Origin: Pseudomonas fildesensis | GTDB taxonomy: Bacteria > Pseudomonadota > Gammaproteobacteria > Pseudomonadales > Pseudomonadaceae | Direction: 5' to 3' | DNA: 64,000 bases | NCBI RefSeq assembly: GCF_001050345.1 | Contig: NZ_LFMW01000011.1 | Coordinates: 62,001-126,000, forward strand | Shown: in pieces, positions 49,829 to 58,138 of the stretch | Position numbering within the stretch: the first letter of the stretch is position 1 | Layout of the letters: each line of letters opens with the position of its first letter | Notes under the pieces: generated by a model | Databases searched by the model: none | Told to the model about the DNA's origin: nothing | Seen by the model: the letters and a program-made list of their open reading frames with translations, nothing else | Position numbers and translations under genes: made by a program

Positions 49829-51553
49829 ATGAAATACCAACCCTTCAGCCGTACCTTGATTGCCACTGCACTGGTGTTGACGGTCAGCGGCGTGCAAGCC
49901 GCGTCCCAGGCCCCGGTGGCCGGTGAAAATGGCATGGTGGTGACAGCCCAGCATTTGGCCACTCATGTGGGCGTGGATGTACTCAAGGCCGGCGGTAACG
50001 CGGTCGACGCGGCCGTGGCAGTCGGCTACGCGCTGGCGGTGGTGTACCCGGCGGCGGGTAACCTCGGCGGCGGCGGCTTCATGACCGTGCAACTGGCGGA
50101 CGGGCGCAAGACCTTCCTCGACTTCCGCGAAAAAGCCCCGCTGGCGGCCACCGCCGACATGTACCTGGACAAGGCCGGCAACGTCGTCGAAGGCCTGAGT
50201 GCCAAGGGTCACCTGGCGGTCGGCGTACCTGGCACCGTCTCCGGCATGGAACTGGCCCTGAGCAAATACGGCACCCTAAAGCGCGCCCAGGTGATTGCCC
50301 CGGCGATCAAACTCGCGGAAAACGGCTTTGCCCTGGAGCAGGGGGATATCGACCTGCTGCACACCGCCACCGGCGAGTTCGAAAAAGACAAGGACCTGCG
50401 CGGCATCTTCCTGCACAACGGCCAACCGATGCAGGTCGGCCAGAAGCTGGTGCAGAAAGACCTGGCCAAGACCCTGAAAGAAATTTCCGCCAAGGGTACC
50501 GACGGTTTCTATAAAGGCTGGGTCGCCAAGGCCTTGGTGGATTCCAGCCAGGCCGGCAAGGGCATCATTACCCAGGCTGACCTGGACAAATACAAGACCC
50601 GCGAGCTGGCGCCCATCGAGTGCGACTACCGTGGCTACCACGTGGTCTCGGCACCGCCTCCAAGCTCCGGTGGCGTGGTGATCTGCCAGATCATGAACAT
50701 CCTCGAAGGCTACCCGATGGCCGACCTCGGCTATCACTCCGCCCAGGGTCTGCACTACCAGATCGAAGCGATGCGCCACGCGTATGTGGACCGTAACAGC
50801 TACCTCGGCGACCCGGACTTCGTGACGAACCCAATCGAGCATCTGCTCGACAAAAACTACGCGGCCAAACTGCGTGCCGCCATCGACCCACAAAAGGCCG
50901 GTGATTCCCAGGCGATCAAGCCGGGCGTGTCGCCGCACGAAGGCAACAACACCACCCACTATTCGATCGTCGACAAGTGGGGCAACGCGGTCTCGGTCAC
51001 CTACACCCTCAACGATTGGTTCGGTGCCGGCGTGATGGCGAGCAAGACCGGGGTGATCCTCAACGATGAAATGGACGACTTCACCGTCAAGGTCGGCGTG
51101 CCAAACATGTACGGCCTGGTTCAGGGTGAAGCCAATGCCATCGCACCGGGCAAGGCGCCGCTGTCGTCGATGAGCCCGACCATCGTGACCAAGGATGGCA
51201 AGGCCGTGATGGTCGTCGGTACGCCGGGTGGCAGCCGCATCATCACCGCCACCTTGCTGACCATCCTCAATGTCATCGACTACAAGATGAACATCCAGGA
51301 AGCCGTGGACGCGCCGCGTTTCCACCAGCAGTGGATGCCGGAGACTACCAATCTGGAGACCTTCGCGGTCAGCCCGGACACCCAGAAGATTCTGGAAAGC
51401 TGGGGCCATAAGTTCGCCGGCCCGCAGGATGCCAATCACTTGGCCGCGATCCTGGTGGGCGCACCATCCCTGGGTGGCAAGCCGGTAGGCAATAACCATT
51501 TTTATGGGGCTAACGACCCGCGTCGCAACACCGGCCTGTCTTTGGGCTACTGA
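49829..51553 (+). CDS. ggt: gamma-glutamyltransferase (glutathione hydrolase)
   Basis: A periplasmic N-terminal-nucleophile enzyme of 574 residues that removes gamma-glutamyl groups from glutathione. The signal peptide is MKYQPFSRTLIATALVLTVS, cut near VQA-A. The precursor cleaves itself before the Thr of NNTTHYSIVD into large and small subunits. Other marks: GNAVDAAVAVGYALAVVYPA, GNLGGGGFMTVQ, LDFREKAPLAAT, PPPSSGGVVICQIMNIL, and in the small subunit SSMSPTIVTKDGK and GTPGGSRIITA. All regions look intact. The ATG at 49829 gives the best signal peptide; an out-of-frame ATG lies 5 bases upstream. Confidence 0.95.
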   Translation: MKYQPFSRTLIATALVLTVSGVQAASQAPVAGENGMVVTAQHLATHVGVDVLKAGGNAVDAAVAVGYALAVVYPAAGNLGGGGFMTVQLADGRKTFLDFREKAPLAATADMYLDKAGNVVEGLSAKGHLAVGVPGTVSGMELALSKYGTLKRAQVIAPAIKLAENGFALEQGDIDLLHTATGEFEKDKDLRGIFLHNGQPMQVGQKLVQKDLAKTLKEISAKGTDGFYKGWVAKALVDSSQAGKGIITQADLDKYKTRELAPIECDYRGYHVVSAPPPSSGGVVICQIMNILEGYPMADLGYHSAQGLHYQIEAMRHAYVDRNSYLGDPDFVTNPIEHLLDKNYAAKLRAAIDPQKAGDSQAIKPGVSPHEGNNTTHYSIVDKWGNAVSVTYTLNDWFGAGVMASKTGVILNDEMDDFTVKVGVPNMYGLVQGEANAIAPGKAPLSSMSPTIVTKDGKAVMVVGTPGGSRIITATLLTILNVIDYKMNIQEAVDAPRFHQQWMPETTNLETFAVSPDTQKILESWGHKFAGPQDANHLAAILVGAPSLGGKPVGNNHFYGANDPRRNTGLSLGY

Positions 51554-51565
51554 GGTAAGACGGGT

Positions 51566-51600
51566 GGCTGTTCACCATTGAAATCAATGGTTGAGCAGCC
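51566..51600. terminator. hairpin between converging ggt and NadR-like kinase genes
   Basis: Inner stem ACCATTG/CAATGGT (51574-51580 with 51585-51591), loop AAAT, extended outward by GGCTG/CAGCC with one bulge. It overlaps the end of the converging gene. There is no T tract, so termination strength is uncertain. Confidence 0.5.
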
Positions 51601-52108
51601 GCTCTACCGCAGCAAACGCCACCCTCCGGCGCGCCTCCCAATCTCCCCTGATCACGACCCTGCTTTGCTGATGCAGTTGCATCCAGTCCAGGCTGCCCTG
51701 AAAAAACGCCTGGCGGTCCGCCAGTTCCGGCTGGCAGCGCTGGCCGTCGGCGCTCCATTCCACGTCCTCGGGTGACAGCAGCAGGTGCAGGTCGTAGTGC
51801 CGGGCCAGCAACTCGTCGTCGAGCCACGCCGGATAGTCGCCAAACAGGGTCTGGCTCCAGAGTTTATTGGTCAGCAAGTGTGTGTCGAGGATCAGCAGTT
51901 CAGGCTGCTCGGCACGGGCGGCGTCTTCCCAGTCCAACTGGCCACGGGCGATAGCGGGGATGTCCGCCAGGGTGGTGTCGCGCTGCTGCTCATCGATGAA
52001 ATAGCGCACGTATTCACCCACCATCAGCCCGCCAAAGTGCGCCTGCAGCTCGGCCGCCAACCAGCTTTTACCGCTGGACTCTGGACCTGCCAGCACCACC
52101 ACCTTCAT
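51584..52108 (-). CDS. NadR-like ATPase/kinase (probable ribosylnicotinamide kinase)
   Basis: A P-loop protein of 174 residues of the AAA_28/NadR kinase group. Walker A is VVLAGPESSGKSWLAAEL at the N-terminus. EYVRYFIDEQ and LLILDTHLLTNKLWSQTLFG follow, and the lid-like LLSPEDVEWSADGQR matches the NadR kinase region that phosphorylates nicotinamide riboside. The NMN adenylyltransferase and DNA-binding domains of enterobacterial NadR are absent. It overlaps pnuC by 4 bp (ATGA), so uptake and phosphorylation of the riboside are probably coupled. Confidence 0.85.
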   Translation of the reverse strand: MKVVVLAGPESSGKSWLAAELQAHFGGLMVGEYVRYFIDEQQRDTTLADIPAIARGQLDWEDAARAEQPELLILDTHLLTNKLWSQTLFGDYPAWLDDELLARHYDLHLLLSPEDVEWSADGQRCQPELADRQAFFQGSLDWMQLHQQSRVVIRGDWEARRRVAFAAVERLLNH

Positions 52109-52668
52109 GCGCGCAGCGCCGGGTCGGCGCGCCATTCACGCCAGCCTTGCACGGCGATCACGGTGAACAGCGCGTAGAGCGCGGCGGTGAGGTACAGGCC
52201 TTTGTAGAGGAACAATCCGACGAAGATCACATCGACGACGATCCACAACGGCCAGCACTGCACACGTTTTTGCGCCATCCACAGTTGCGCCACCAGGCTG
52301 AAACCGGTGAGGGCGGCGTCGAGCCAGGGTTGGGCGGCGTCGGTCCAGTGGGCCATGGCGGCGCCGAGCAACAGGCTGCCAACCGCTCCCACAGCCAGGC
52401 TGGCCATGATTGCGGGCCAGCCCAGGCTCGTGACCTGGCGCCCTTGCTTGACCTCGCCGGCGCGGGTCCACTGCCACCAACCGTAAAGTTGCAGGGCGGC
52501 GTAGACCACCTGCAGCAGCATGTCGGAATAGAGTTTTACGTCGTAGAACACCCAAGTGTAGAGCACCACCATCACCAGCCCGATGGGCCAGCACCAGGGG
52601 TTTTGTTTGACCGTCAGCCACACAGCGATCACCCCCAGCGCGGCGGCGAACAGTTCAAGCCCGGACAT
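52105..52668 (-). CDS. pnuC: nicotinamide riboside transporter PnuC
   Basis: A membrane facilitator of 187 residues with about seven hydrophobic segments. PnuC marks: LGVIAVWLTVKQNPWCWPIG, VFYDVKLYSDMLLQVVYAAL, YGWWQWTR and WPLWIVVDVIFVGLFLYKGL. The conserved Trp/Asn and QxxYxxLxxYGWxxW region is intact. The ATG at 52666-52668 (MSGLELFAAAL) is preferred over in-frame upstream codons that encode a Pro-rich non-membrane stretch. No TPP riboswitch is seen upstream, so the thiamine-type PnuT is unlikely. It forms an operon with the NadR-like kinase. Confidence 0.92.
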   Translation of the reverse strand: MSGLELFAAALGVIAVWLTVKQNPWCWPIGLVMVVLYTWVFYDVKLYSDMLLQVVYAALQLYGWWQWTRAGEVKQGRQVTSLGWPAIMASLAVGAVGSLLLGAAMAHWTDAAQPWLDAALTGFSLVAQLWMAQKRVQCWPLWIVVDVIFVGLFLYKGLYLTAALYALFTVIAVQGWREWRADPALRA

Positions 52669-52735
52669 GGCGGTTCCTTGGGAGAGTGGGAGAGGGCGGG
52701 GATTGTAACCAATCTTCAAAACACGGGAAGGCAAA

Positions 52736-52824
52736 TGTGGGAGGGGGCTTGCCCCCGATAGCAGTGAATCAGTCAGCATATTTGTAGCTGACCCACCGCT
52801 ATCGGGGGCAAGCCCCCTCCCACA
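52736..52824. repeat. REP pair, TGTGGGAGGGGGCTTGCCCCCGATAG family
   Basis: Two inverted copies (52736-52761 and about 52798-52824), each holding the small palindrome GGGGGCTTGCCCCC. It lies between the pnuC promoter and the end of the chemoreceptor gene. A partial copy (CCCGCTCCCACATG) occurs near 26542. Confidence 0.85.
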
Positions 52825-52836
52825 TTTTCAGCGGCG

Positions 52837-54471
52837 TCAGACCTTGAATTGGCGCAACAGGCCGTCGAGTTGCTCGCTCAGCCCGCGCAAATGCGCACTG
52901 GCTACGCTGGACTGTTCCGCCGCCAGCGCGGTGCTGTGGGACAGCCCGGCCGCCTGGGTCACGTTCTGGTTGATGTCTTCCACCACATGGGCCTGTTGCA
53001 GGGTGGCGCTGGCAATCGAGGCGTTCAGCCCGTTGAGGTTGCGCAGTGCCTGGCCGATGGCGGTGAGGCTGGCACCGGCCTGGCCCGCCTGTTCGATGGT
53101 CAATTGCGAGGCGCTGTGGCTGTCACTGATCACCTTGACCGCCGCTTCCGAGTGGCCTTGCAGGCGCTCGATCATCGCCTGGATTTCAGCGGTGGATTTC
53201 TGCGTACGTTGAGCGAGCAGGCGTACTTCATCCGCCACCACGGCAAATCCACGCCCTTGCTCGCCGGCCCGCGCGGCTTCGATGGCGGCGTTGAGGGCCA
53301 GCAGGTTGGTCTGTTCGGCAATGGAGCGGATGACTTCGAGCACGCCGCCGATCTGTGTACTTTCGCTCGACAGCGTGCGGATCACCTCAACCGCCTGGCT
53401 GATGGTGGTGGACAGTTGGTCGATGCGCTGCAAGCTGCCGTCGATGTTCACCTGGCCTTGCTCCGCCTGGGCCTGCGCGTCGCGCATTTCGCTGGCGGCG
53501 TGTTCGGCGTTTTTCGCCACGTCCTGCACGCCGTAGGTGACTTCATTGATCGCGGTGGCCACCAGCTCCATCTGCTGTGACTGTTGCTGGCTGCGGTCAT
53601 GGGCCTGGTTGGCGTTGTTGCCCAATTCCGTGGATGACTGGCCCAGTGCATTGGCGCACACCTGTAACTGGCTGACGACCTGGCGCAACTTGGCGGTGAA
53701 GCTGTTGAAGTGCTGTGACAGTTGGGTGACCTCATCCCGGCCGTGGGTGTCGAGGCTGCGGGTCAGGTCGCTTTCACCGCTGGCGATATTGGCCATGGCA
53801 TTCACGGCGGCCTGCAACGGGCGCACGATGCTGCGCACAATCAATGAGACCAGCAGGGCCATAACCACGGCGATGGCCAGGCCGATGCCTGACGCTTTCC
53901 ACACCTGCACGTTGAATTCAGCCTGCACGTCATCCACGTACACACCGGAACCGATGATCCAGCCCCAGGGTTCGAACAGTTGGATGTACGAGGTTTTTTC
54001 CACCGGCGCATCGGCTCCCGGCTTCGGCCAACGGTAATTGACGATGCCGGCACCTTTGGCCTTGGCCAGGATCACGAACTCGTTGAACACGGCAAAACCG
54101 TCCGGGTCACGAATGGCCGAGAGGTTCTGGCCATCGAGCTTGGGGTTGGCCGGGTGCATGATCATCACCGGCGTGAGGTCGTTGATCCAGAAATAGTCGT
54201 CGTGGTCGTAACGCAGGCCACGCACCGCGCTCAGGGCTTGCTTCTGCGCCGCTTCGCGGGTCATCACGCCGGTTTTTTCCAGGTTCTGGTAGTAGCTCAG
54301 CACGCCACTGGCGGTCTGCACTACGTGCTGGGTCTGCTGGCGTTTGGCCTGGTAGAGATCGCCGTGGATTTGCTTGAGCATCAGCACACCCAGGGTCATC
54401 AGCATCAGCACGGCGACTAGCAGGATCAGCCACAGACGGCGGCTGATCGACATATTGCGCAAACTGTTCAT
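52837..54471 (-). CDS. methyl-accepting chemotaxis protein with single Cache sensor domain
   Basis: A 544-residue chemoreceptor. TM1 is at about 12-32 and TM2 at about 190-212. Between them is an sCache_2-type domain (VVQTASGVLSYYQNLEKTGV, LRYDHDDYFWINDLTPVMIM, HPANPKLDGQNLS, LFEPWGWIIGSGVYVDDV), a type that often binds small carboxylates. HAMP follows (IVRPLQAAVNAMANIASGE), then the signalling domain with hairpin tip AEQTNLLALNAAIEAARAGE, QGRGFAVVADEVRLLAQR. No C-terminal CheR-tether pentapeptide is present. The ligand is unknown. Confidence 0.93.
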   Translation of the reverse strand: MNSLRNMSISRRLWLILLVAVLMLMTLGVLMLKQIHGDLYQAKRQQTQHVVQTASGVLSYYQNLEKTGVMTREAAQKQALSAVRGLRYDHDDYFWINDLTPVMIMHPANPKLDGQNLSAIRDPDGFAVFNEFVILAKAKGAGIVNYRWPKPGADAPVEKTSYIQLFEPWGWIIGSGVYVDDVQAEFNVQVWKASGIGLAIAVVMALLVSLIVRSIVRPLQAAVNAMANIASGESDLTRSLDTHGRDEVTQLSQHFNSFTAKLRQVVSQLQVCANALGQSSTELGNNANQAHDRSQQQSQQMELVATAINEVTYGVQDVAKNAEHAASEMRDAQAQAEQGQVNIDGSLQRIDQLSTTISQAVEVIRTLSSESTQIGGVLEVIRSIAEQTNLLALNAAIEAARAGEQGRGFAVVADEVRLLAQRTQKSTAEIQAMIERLQGHSEAAVKVISDSHSASQLTIEQAGQAGASLTAIGQALRNLNGLNASIASATLQQAHVVEDINQNVTQAAGLSHSTALAAEQSSVASAHLRGLSEQLDGLLRQFKV

Positions 54472-54700
54472 CGTCCTGTCACTCCGGGCTTTTTATAATT
54501 GTGGGCGTTGCATCGACTTTTACGCCTTGTCTGATAGGCTTTCGGCCTGAAATCGCAAAACCTGAGTACTGCCTGATTTTTCACGGAATTTTTGCAGACC
54601 GGCGTTGAATATCAGCACCGGGCCTCGGTTATGCCCATCGTCAGTGAACCATTAAAAAGATTAACGAGGCTTGCCATAGAGCAAGGCCTTTGGGGGAAGT

Positions 54701-55531
54701 ATGGATTTGTGGACCGCCGCACAGGCATTGATACTCGGCGTAGTGGAGGGGTTGACGGAGTTCCTGCCGATCTCCAGCACCGGCCACCAGATTATCGTCG
54801 CCGACTTGCTCAACTTCGGCGGCGAGCGCGCCATGGCGTTCAACATCATCATCCAGCTCGGCGCCATCCTGGCGGTGGTCTGGGAGTTTCGCCGCAAGAT
54901 CCTCGACGTGGTCACCGGCCTGCCGACCCAGCGCAATGCGCAGCGCTTTACGATCAACCTGTTGATCGCGTTCCTGCCGGCCGTGGTATTGGGGGTGATT
55001 TTCGCCGACATGATTCACCATTACCTGTTCAACCCGATCACCGTGGCCACGGCCCTGGTGGTGGGCGGCATCATCATGTTGTGGGCTGAGCGCCGCCAGC
55101 ACGAGGTGCATGCCGAAACCGTCGACGACATCACCTGGAAAGATGCGCTGAAGGTCGGTTTTGCCCAGTGCCTGGCGATGATTCCGGGCACCTCGCGCTC
55201 GGGCTCGACCATCATCGGCGGCCTGCTGTTCGGCCTGTCGCGCAAGACCGCCACCGAGTTCTCGTTTTTCCTGGCCATGCCGACCATGGTCGGTGCGGCA
55301 GTGTACTCGGGCTACAAGTACCGCGACCTGTTCCAGCCGGCCGACCTGCCGGTGTTCGCCATCGGTTTCGTCACCTCGTTCATCTTCGCGATGATTGCGG
55401 TCAAGGGCCTGCTCAAGTTCATCGCCAGCCACAGCTACGCGGCGTTTGCCTGGTACCGGATTGCATTCGGCTTGCTGATCCTGGCGACCTGGCAGTTCGG
55501 CTGGATCGATTGGGCAGTTGCCAAGGCATGA
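54701..55531 (+). CDS. uppP: undecaprenyl-diphosphatase UppP/BacA
   Basis: An inner-membrane phosphatase of 276 residues recycling undecaprenyl pyrophosphate for cell-wall synthesis; extra copies give bacitracin resistance. The signatures are complete: GVVEGLTEFLPISSTGHQII (the ExxxE motif and SSTGH) and MIPGTSRSGSTIIGGLL (PGxSRSGxT). About eight hydrophobic helices. A 229-bp upstream region separates it from the divergent chemoreceptor gene. Its stop overlaps the next gene (ATGA). Confidence 0.95.
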   Translation: MDLWTAAQALILGVVEGLTEFLPISSTGHQIIVADLLNFGGERAMAFNIIIQLGAILAVVWEFRRKILDVVTGLPTQRNAQRFTINLLIAFLPAVVLGVIFADMIHHYLFNPITVATALVVGGIIMLWAERRQHEVHAETVDDITWKDALKVGFAQCLAMIPGTSRSGSTIIGGLLFGLSRKTATEFSFFLAMPTMVGAAVYSGYKYRDLFQPADLPVFAIGFVTSFIFAMIAVKGLLKFIASHSYAAFAWYRIAFGLLILATWQFGWIDWAVAKA

Positions 55532-55911
55532 CCTTCCAGCACCCACGCCTCAAGGCGCTGATCTTCGTGCTGCTGTGCGCGGCGCCGCTGGTGGGCTCCG
55601 TGCTGGTGTGGCATCGCGGCGAAACCGTGATCCCGCTGGCGGCCTATGGTGTGGTCAGCGTGATCGCGTTTTTCCTGTACTGGAGCGACAAGCGCAAAGC
55701 CCGCACCGACAGCTGGCGCACCCCGGAAAACATCCTGCACGCGGTCGAGCTGGCAGGTGGTTGGCCGGGGGCGTTGATCGCCCAGCAGGTGTTCCGCCAC
55801 AAGACGCGCAAAGTGTCTTACCAGGTGCTGTTCTGGGTGATCGTGTTGCTGCACCAGGTGTTCTGGCTGGATCAGTTGTTTTTGGGTGGCACGCTGTTGT
55901 CAGTCCTCTAG
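55528..55911 (+). CDS. DUF1294 family membrane protein
   Basis: A 127-residue protein with three or four helices: ALIFVLLCAAPLVGSVLVW, VIPLAAYGVVSVIAFFLYWS, and after a basic loop VSYQVLFWVIVLLHQVFWL. The DUF1294 core DKRKARTDSWRTPENILHAV, ELAGGWPGALIAQQVFRHKT is complete. Function is unknown. It starts inside the uppP stop codon, so the two genes are co-translated. It overlaps the end of the converging YjbR gene by 12 bp. Confidence 0.9.
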   Translation: MTFQHPRLKALIFVLLCAAPLVGSVLVWHRGETVIPLAAYGVVSVIAFFLYWSDKRKARTDSWRTPENILHAVELAGGWPGALIAQQVFRHKTRKVSYQVLFWVIVLLHQVFWLDQLFLGGTLLSVL

Positions 55912-56256
55912 CAACAACCCGATCTGCGTGCGCTTGGGTAACTTGCTCACCACCAACTGGTGCGAGCGCTGCAACAAGCCACGCAGTTCATCAGCGCCCA
56001 GAGGATAGGGCGTGTTCATGATGATCCACTGCGCGCGTGCCAGGTACGGCGCTGGGTGGATACCTGGGCGGTCGACATGGCCGAGGAACAGTTCCTTGTC
56101 GACCTTGAACGCCAGCGAGTCGCCCCGCAGGTTTTGCAGGGCGAACATCTTGTTGCGGGCAATCGAGAACACCCGCACGCCGCCCCATTTGTAGTCTTCC
56201 CGCGCGCCGGGCAGGCTCAGGCAGAAGTGGGCGACATGTTCTTCGGTCATTTTCAT
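55900..56256 (-). CDS. MmcQ/YjbR family DNA-binding-like protein
   Basis: A 118-residue CyaY-like fold protein: FCLSLPGAREDYKWGGVRVF, KMFALQNLRGDSLAFKVDKE, HPAPYLARAQWIIMNTPYPL and ELRGLLQRSHQLVVSKLPKR match the YjbR pattern. The molecular role is uncertain; double-wing DNA binding has been proposed for the family. Its start overlaps the stop of the LysR gene (ATGA at 56253-56256), so they are translationally coupled, which is unusual for a LysR regulator. Confidence 0.9.
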   Translation of the reverse strand: MKMTEEHVAHFCLSLPGAREDYKWGGVRVFSIARNKMFALQNLRGDSLAFKVDKELFLGHVDRPGIHPAPYLARAQWIIMNTPYPLGADELRGLLQRSHQLVVSKLPKRTQIGLLLED

Positions 56257-57161
56257 AGCAAGCGATCTCCACAGCCTTTGAAGCCTTCTTCAAGGTAGTC
56301 GATCCACGCCCGAATGGCCGGCAGCACACCACGGCGATGCGGGTACACCGCCTGCAGCCAGCCGCCCGGCAGGGACCATTGCGGCAGCAGTTGCACCAGG
56401 CGGCCGCTGGCCAATTCTTCTTCGCAGTACATCATGGGTAGCACGGTAAACCCCAGGCCCATGAGCGCGCAGGTCTTGCGTACAACGAAATCCTCGATGC
56501 CCAGGCGGGCTTCCATCATCAGATCGTGTGGGTTGCCCTGTGGGTCGAGAATGCGTTGATGCACCATGCGGTCCGCCTCCAGTGCACCGAGTATCGGCAA
56601 TTGCTTGAGGTCGTCGAGTGTATTGACTTGCCTGCCGTGCATGAAGCCGGGGCTGGCGACGAGCACGGTCTGGGCCTGACGCAGGCGTTTGGTGACCAGC
56701 AGCGGGTCTTCATCGCCCAGTTCGCGCACGCGCAGGGCCACGTCGATGCCTTCGGCTACCAGGTCGACGCGGCGGTTGACCAGGGTCATTTCCAGCTGAA
56801 CGAGCGGGTGCGCGGCCAGAAACCCGGCAACCAATTCCGGCAGGATGTGCTGGGCCATGCCCACCGGGCAACTGACGCGCAGGCGCCCACGGGGTTCGCT
56901 GGACATGCTGGCCACGGCCTCATCGGCCATTTCCGCTTCCAGCAGCATCGCCTGGCAGTGGCGCAGGTAGCGCTCGCCCACGGCGGTCAGGGTCAGTTGC
57001 CGGGTCGTGCGTTGCAGCAGGCGCGCGCCGAGACGTTCTTCCAGCTCGGCAATGCGCCGCGACAGCCGCGACTTGGGAATGCCCAGCAGCCGCCCAGCCG
57101 CCGCGAAGCCGCCGGCTTCGACGACTTTGGCGAAATAGTAGAGGTCGTTGAGGTCTTGCAT
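56253..57161 (-). CDS. LysR-family transcriptional regulator
   Basis: A regulator of 302 residues. Helix-turn-helix: DLNDLYYFAKVVEAGGFAAA, GRLLGIPKSRLSRRIAELEE, RLGARLLQRTTRQLTLT. The effector domain has RGRLRVSCPVGMAQHILPEL and MTLVNRRVDLVAEGIDVALR, the CrgA/DmlR-like subgroup. The ATG at 57159-57161 is preferred over the TTG two codons upstream. It is divergent from azoR across 124 bp, and regulators of this group commonly control an adjacent quinone reductase or azoreductase gene. Confidence 0.92.
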   Translation of the reverse strand: MQDLNDLYYFAKVVEAGGFAAAGRLLGIPKSRLSRRIAELEERLGARLLQRTTRQLTLTAVGERYLRHCQAMLLEAEMADEAVASMSSEPRGRLRVSCPVGMAQHILPELVAGFLAAHPLVQLEMTLVNRRVDLVAEGIDVALRVRELGDEDPLLVTKRLRQAQTVLVASPGFMHGRQVNTLDDLKQLPILGALEADRMVHQRILDPQGNPHDLMMEARLGIEDFVVRKTCALMGLGFTVLPMMYCEEELASGRLVQLLPQWSLPGGWLQAVYPHRRGVLPAIRAWIDYLEEGFKGCGDRLL

Positions 57162-57285
57162 GGTCAACCTATTGTCCTGTGAGTGGGACGAACTATCGCA
57201 TTTTGACGGTCTTATCGGCTATTGGTTTCATGCGTAGGCTTACCAACATCTGCTCGACACCGCTAATCCCCTTTGGAGCTTCCCC

Positions 57286-57897
57286 ATGAAACTGTTGCAT
57301 ATCGATTCCAGCATCCTCGGCGACAACTCGGCTTCCCGTCAGCTCACTGCCGGAGTGGTCAAGGCCTGGCAAGCGGCCGAGCCGGGCGTGGAAGTGACTT
57401 ACCGTGACCTGGCCAGCGAGGGGATCAACCACTTCTCCGGCGCGACCCTCGGTGCATTGGGCACTGCTGCCGAATTGCGTGACGCCGCACAGCAGCACGA
57501 GGCGGACCTGAGTGCTTCGTCCCTGGCTGAATTCCTGGCCGCCGATGCCATTGTGGTCGGCGCACCGATGTACAACTTCACCATCCCCACCCAGCTGAAA
57601 GCCTGGATCGACCGCATCGCTGTCGCCGGCCAGACCTTCCGCTACACCGAAGCCGGCCCGGAAGGCCTGTGCGGCAACAAGAAAGTCATCATCGTGTCCA
57701 CGGCGGGTGGCCTGCATGCCGGGCAAGCATCTGGCGCCGCTCATGAAGGCTACTTGAAACTGCTGTTCGGCTTCCTTGGCATCACCGATATCGAAATCGT
57801 GCGTGCCGAAGGCCTGGCCTATGGCGAGGAAGTGCGCACCAAAGCGCTGAACGACGCCAACGTCGCCATTAACGAACAATTGTTCGCCGCCGCGTAA
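57286..57897 (+). CDS. azoR: FMN-dependent NADH-azoreductase/quinone reductase AzoR
   Basis: A flavodoxin-fold oxidoreductase of 203 residues reducing quinones and azo compounds with two-electron transfer. Marks: LLHIDSSILGDNSASRQLTA (FMN phosphate loop), VTYRDLASEGINHFSGATLG, VGAPMYNFTIPTQLKAWIDR, FRYTEAGPEGLCGNKKVIIV and LFGFLGITDIEIVRAEGLAY. Length fits the family. It is divergent from a LysR regulator and ends with a very strong terminator. Confidence 0.95.
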   Translation: MKLLHIDSSILGDNSASRQLTAGVVKAWQAAEPGVEVTYRDLASEGINHFSGATLGALGTAAELRDAAQQHEADLSASSLAEFLAADAIVVGAPMYNFTIPTQLKAWIDRIAVAGQTFRYTEAGPEGLCGNKKVIIVSTAGGLHAGQASGAAHEGYLKLLFGFLGITDIEIVRAEGLAYGEEVRTKALNDANVAINEQLFAAA

Positions 57898-57948
57898 GGC
57901 TTGTGTAAATTTCGCCGGTTCCCGGTTTCAATCCGGAGCCGGGCGCCT

Positions 57949-57997
57949 AAACTCTGTATTCTGGTCGCCTGAACGCGACCGGAGTACGGAGTTTTTT
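57949..57997 (+). terminator. strong Rho-independent terminator after azoR
   Basis: A 20-bp stem without mismatches when G-U pairs are counted (57949-57968 with 57975-57994), 6-nt loop and six T. All three non-Watson-Crick positions are U on the left and G on the right. Confidence 0.92.
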
Positions 57998-58138
57998 CGT
58001 TTACCCGCTGTCTTTACTTTGGCCCAGGTTATGCAGTCATGGGTTTATCACCCGGCGCAGGCACCTTGAACCATGGACTTTTCAAATAGACATGCCGCGG
58101 ATGTTGAACGTGGTCGCGCAGCAAAGGTGGACATCCCC

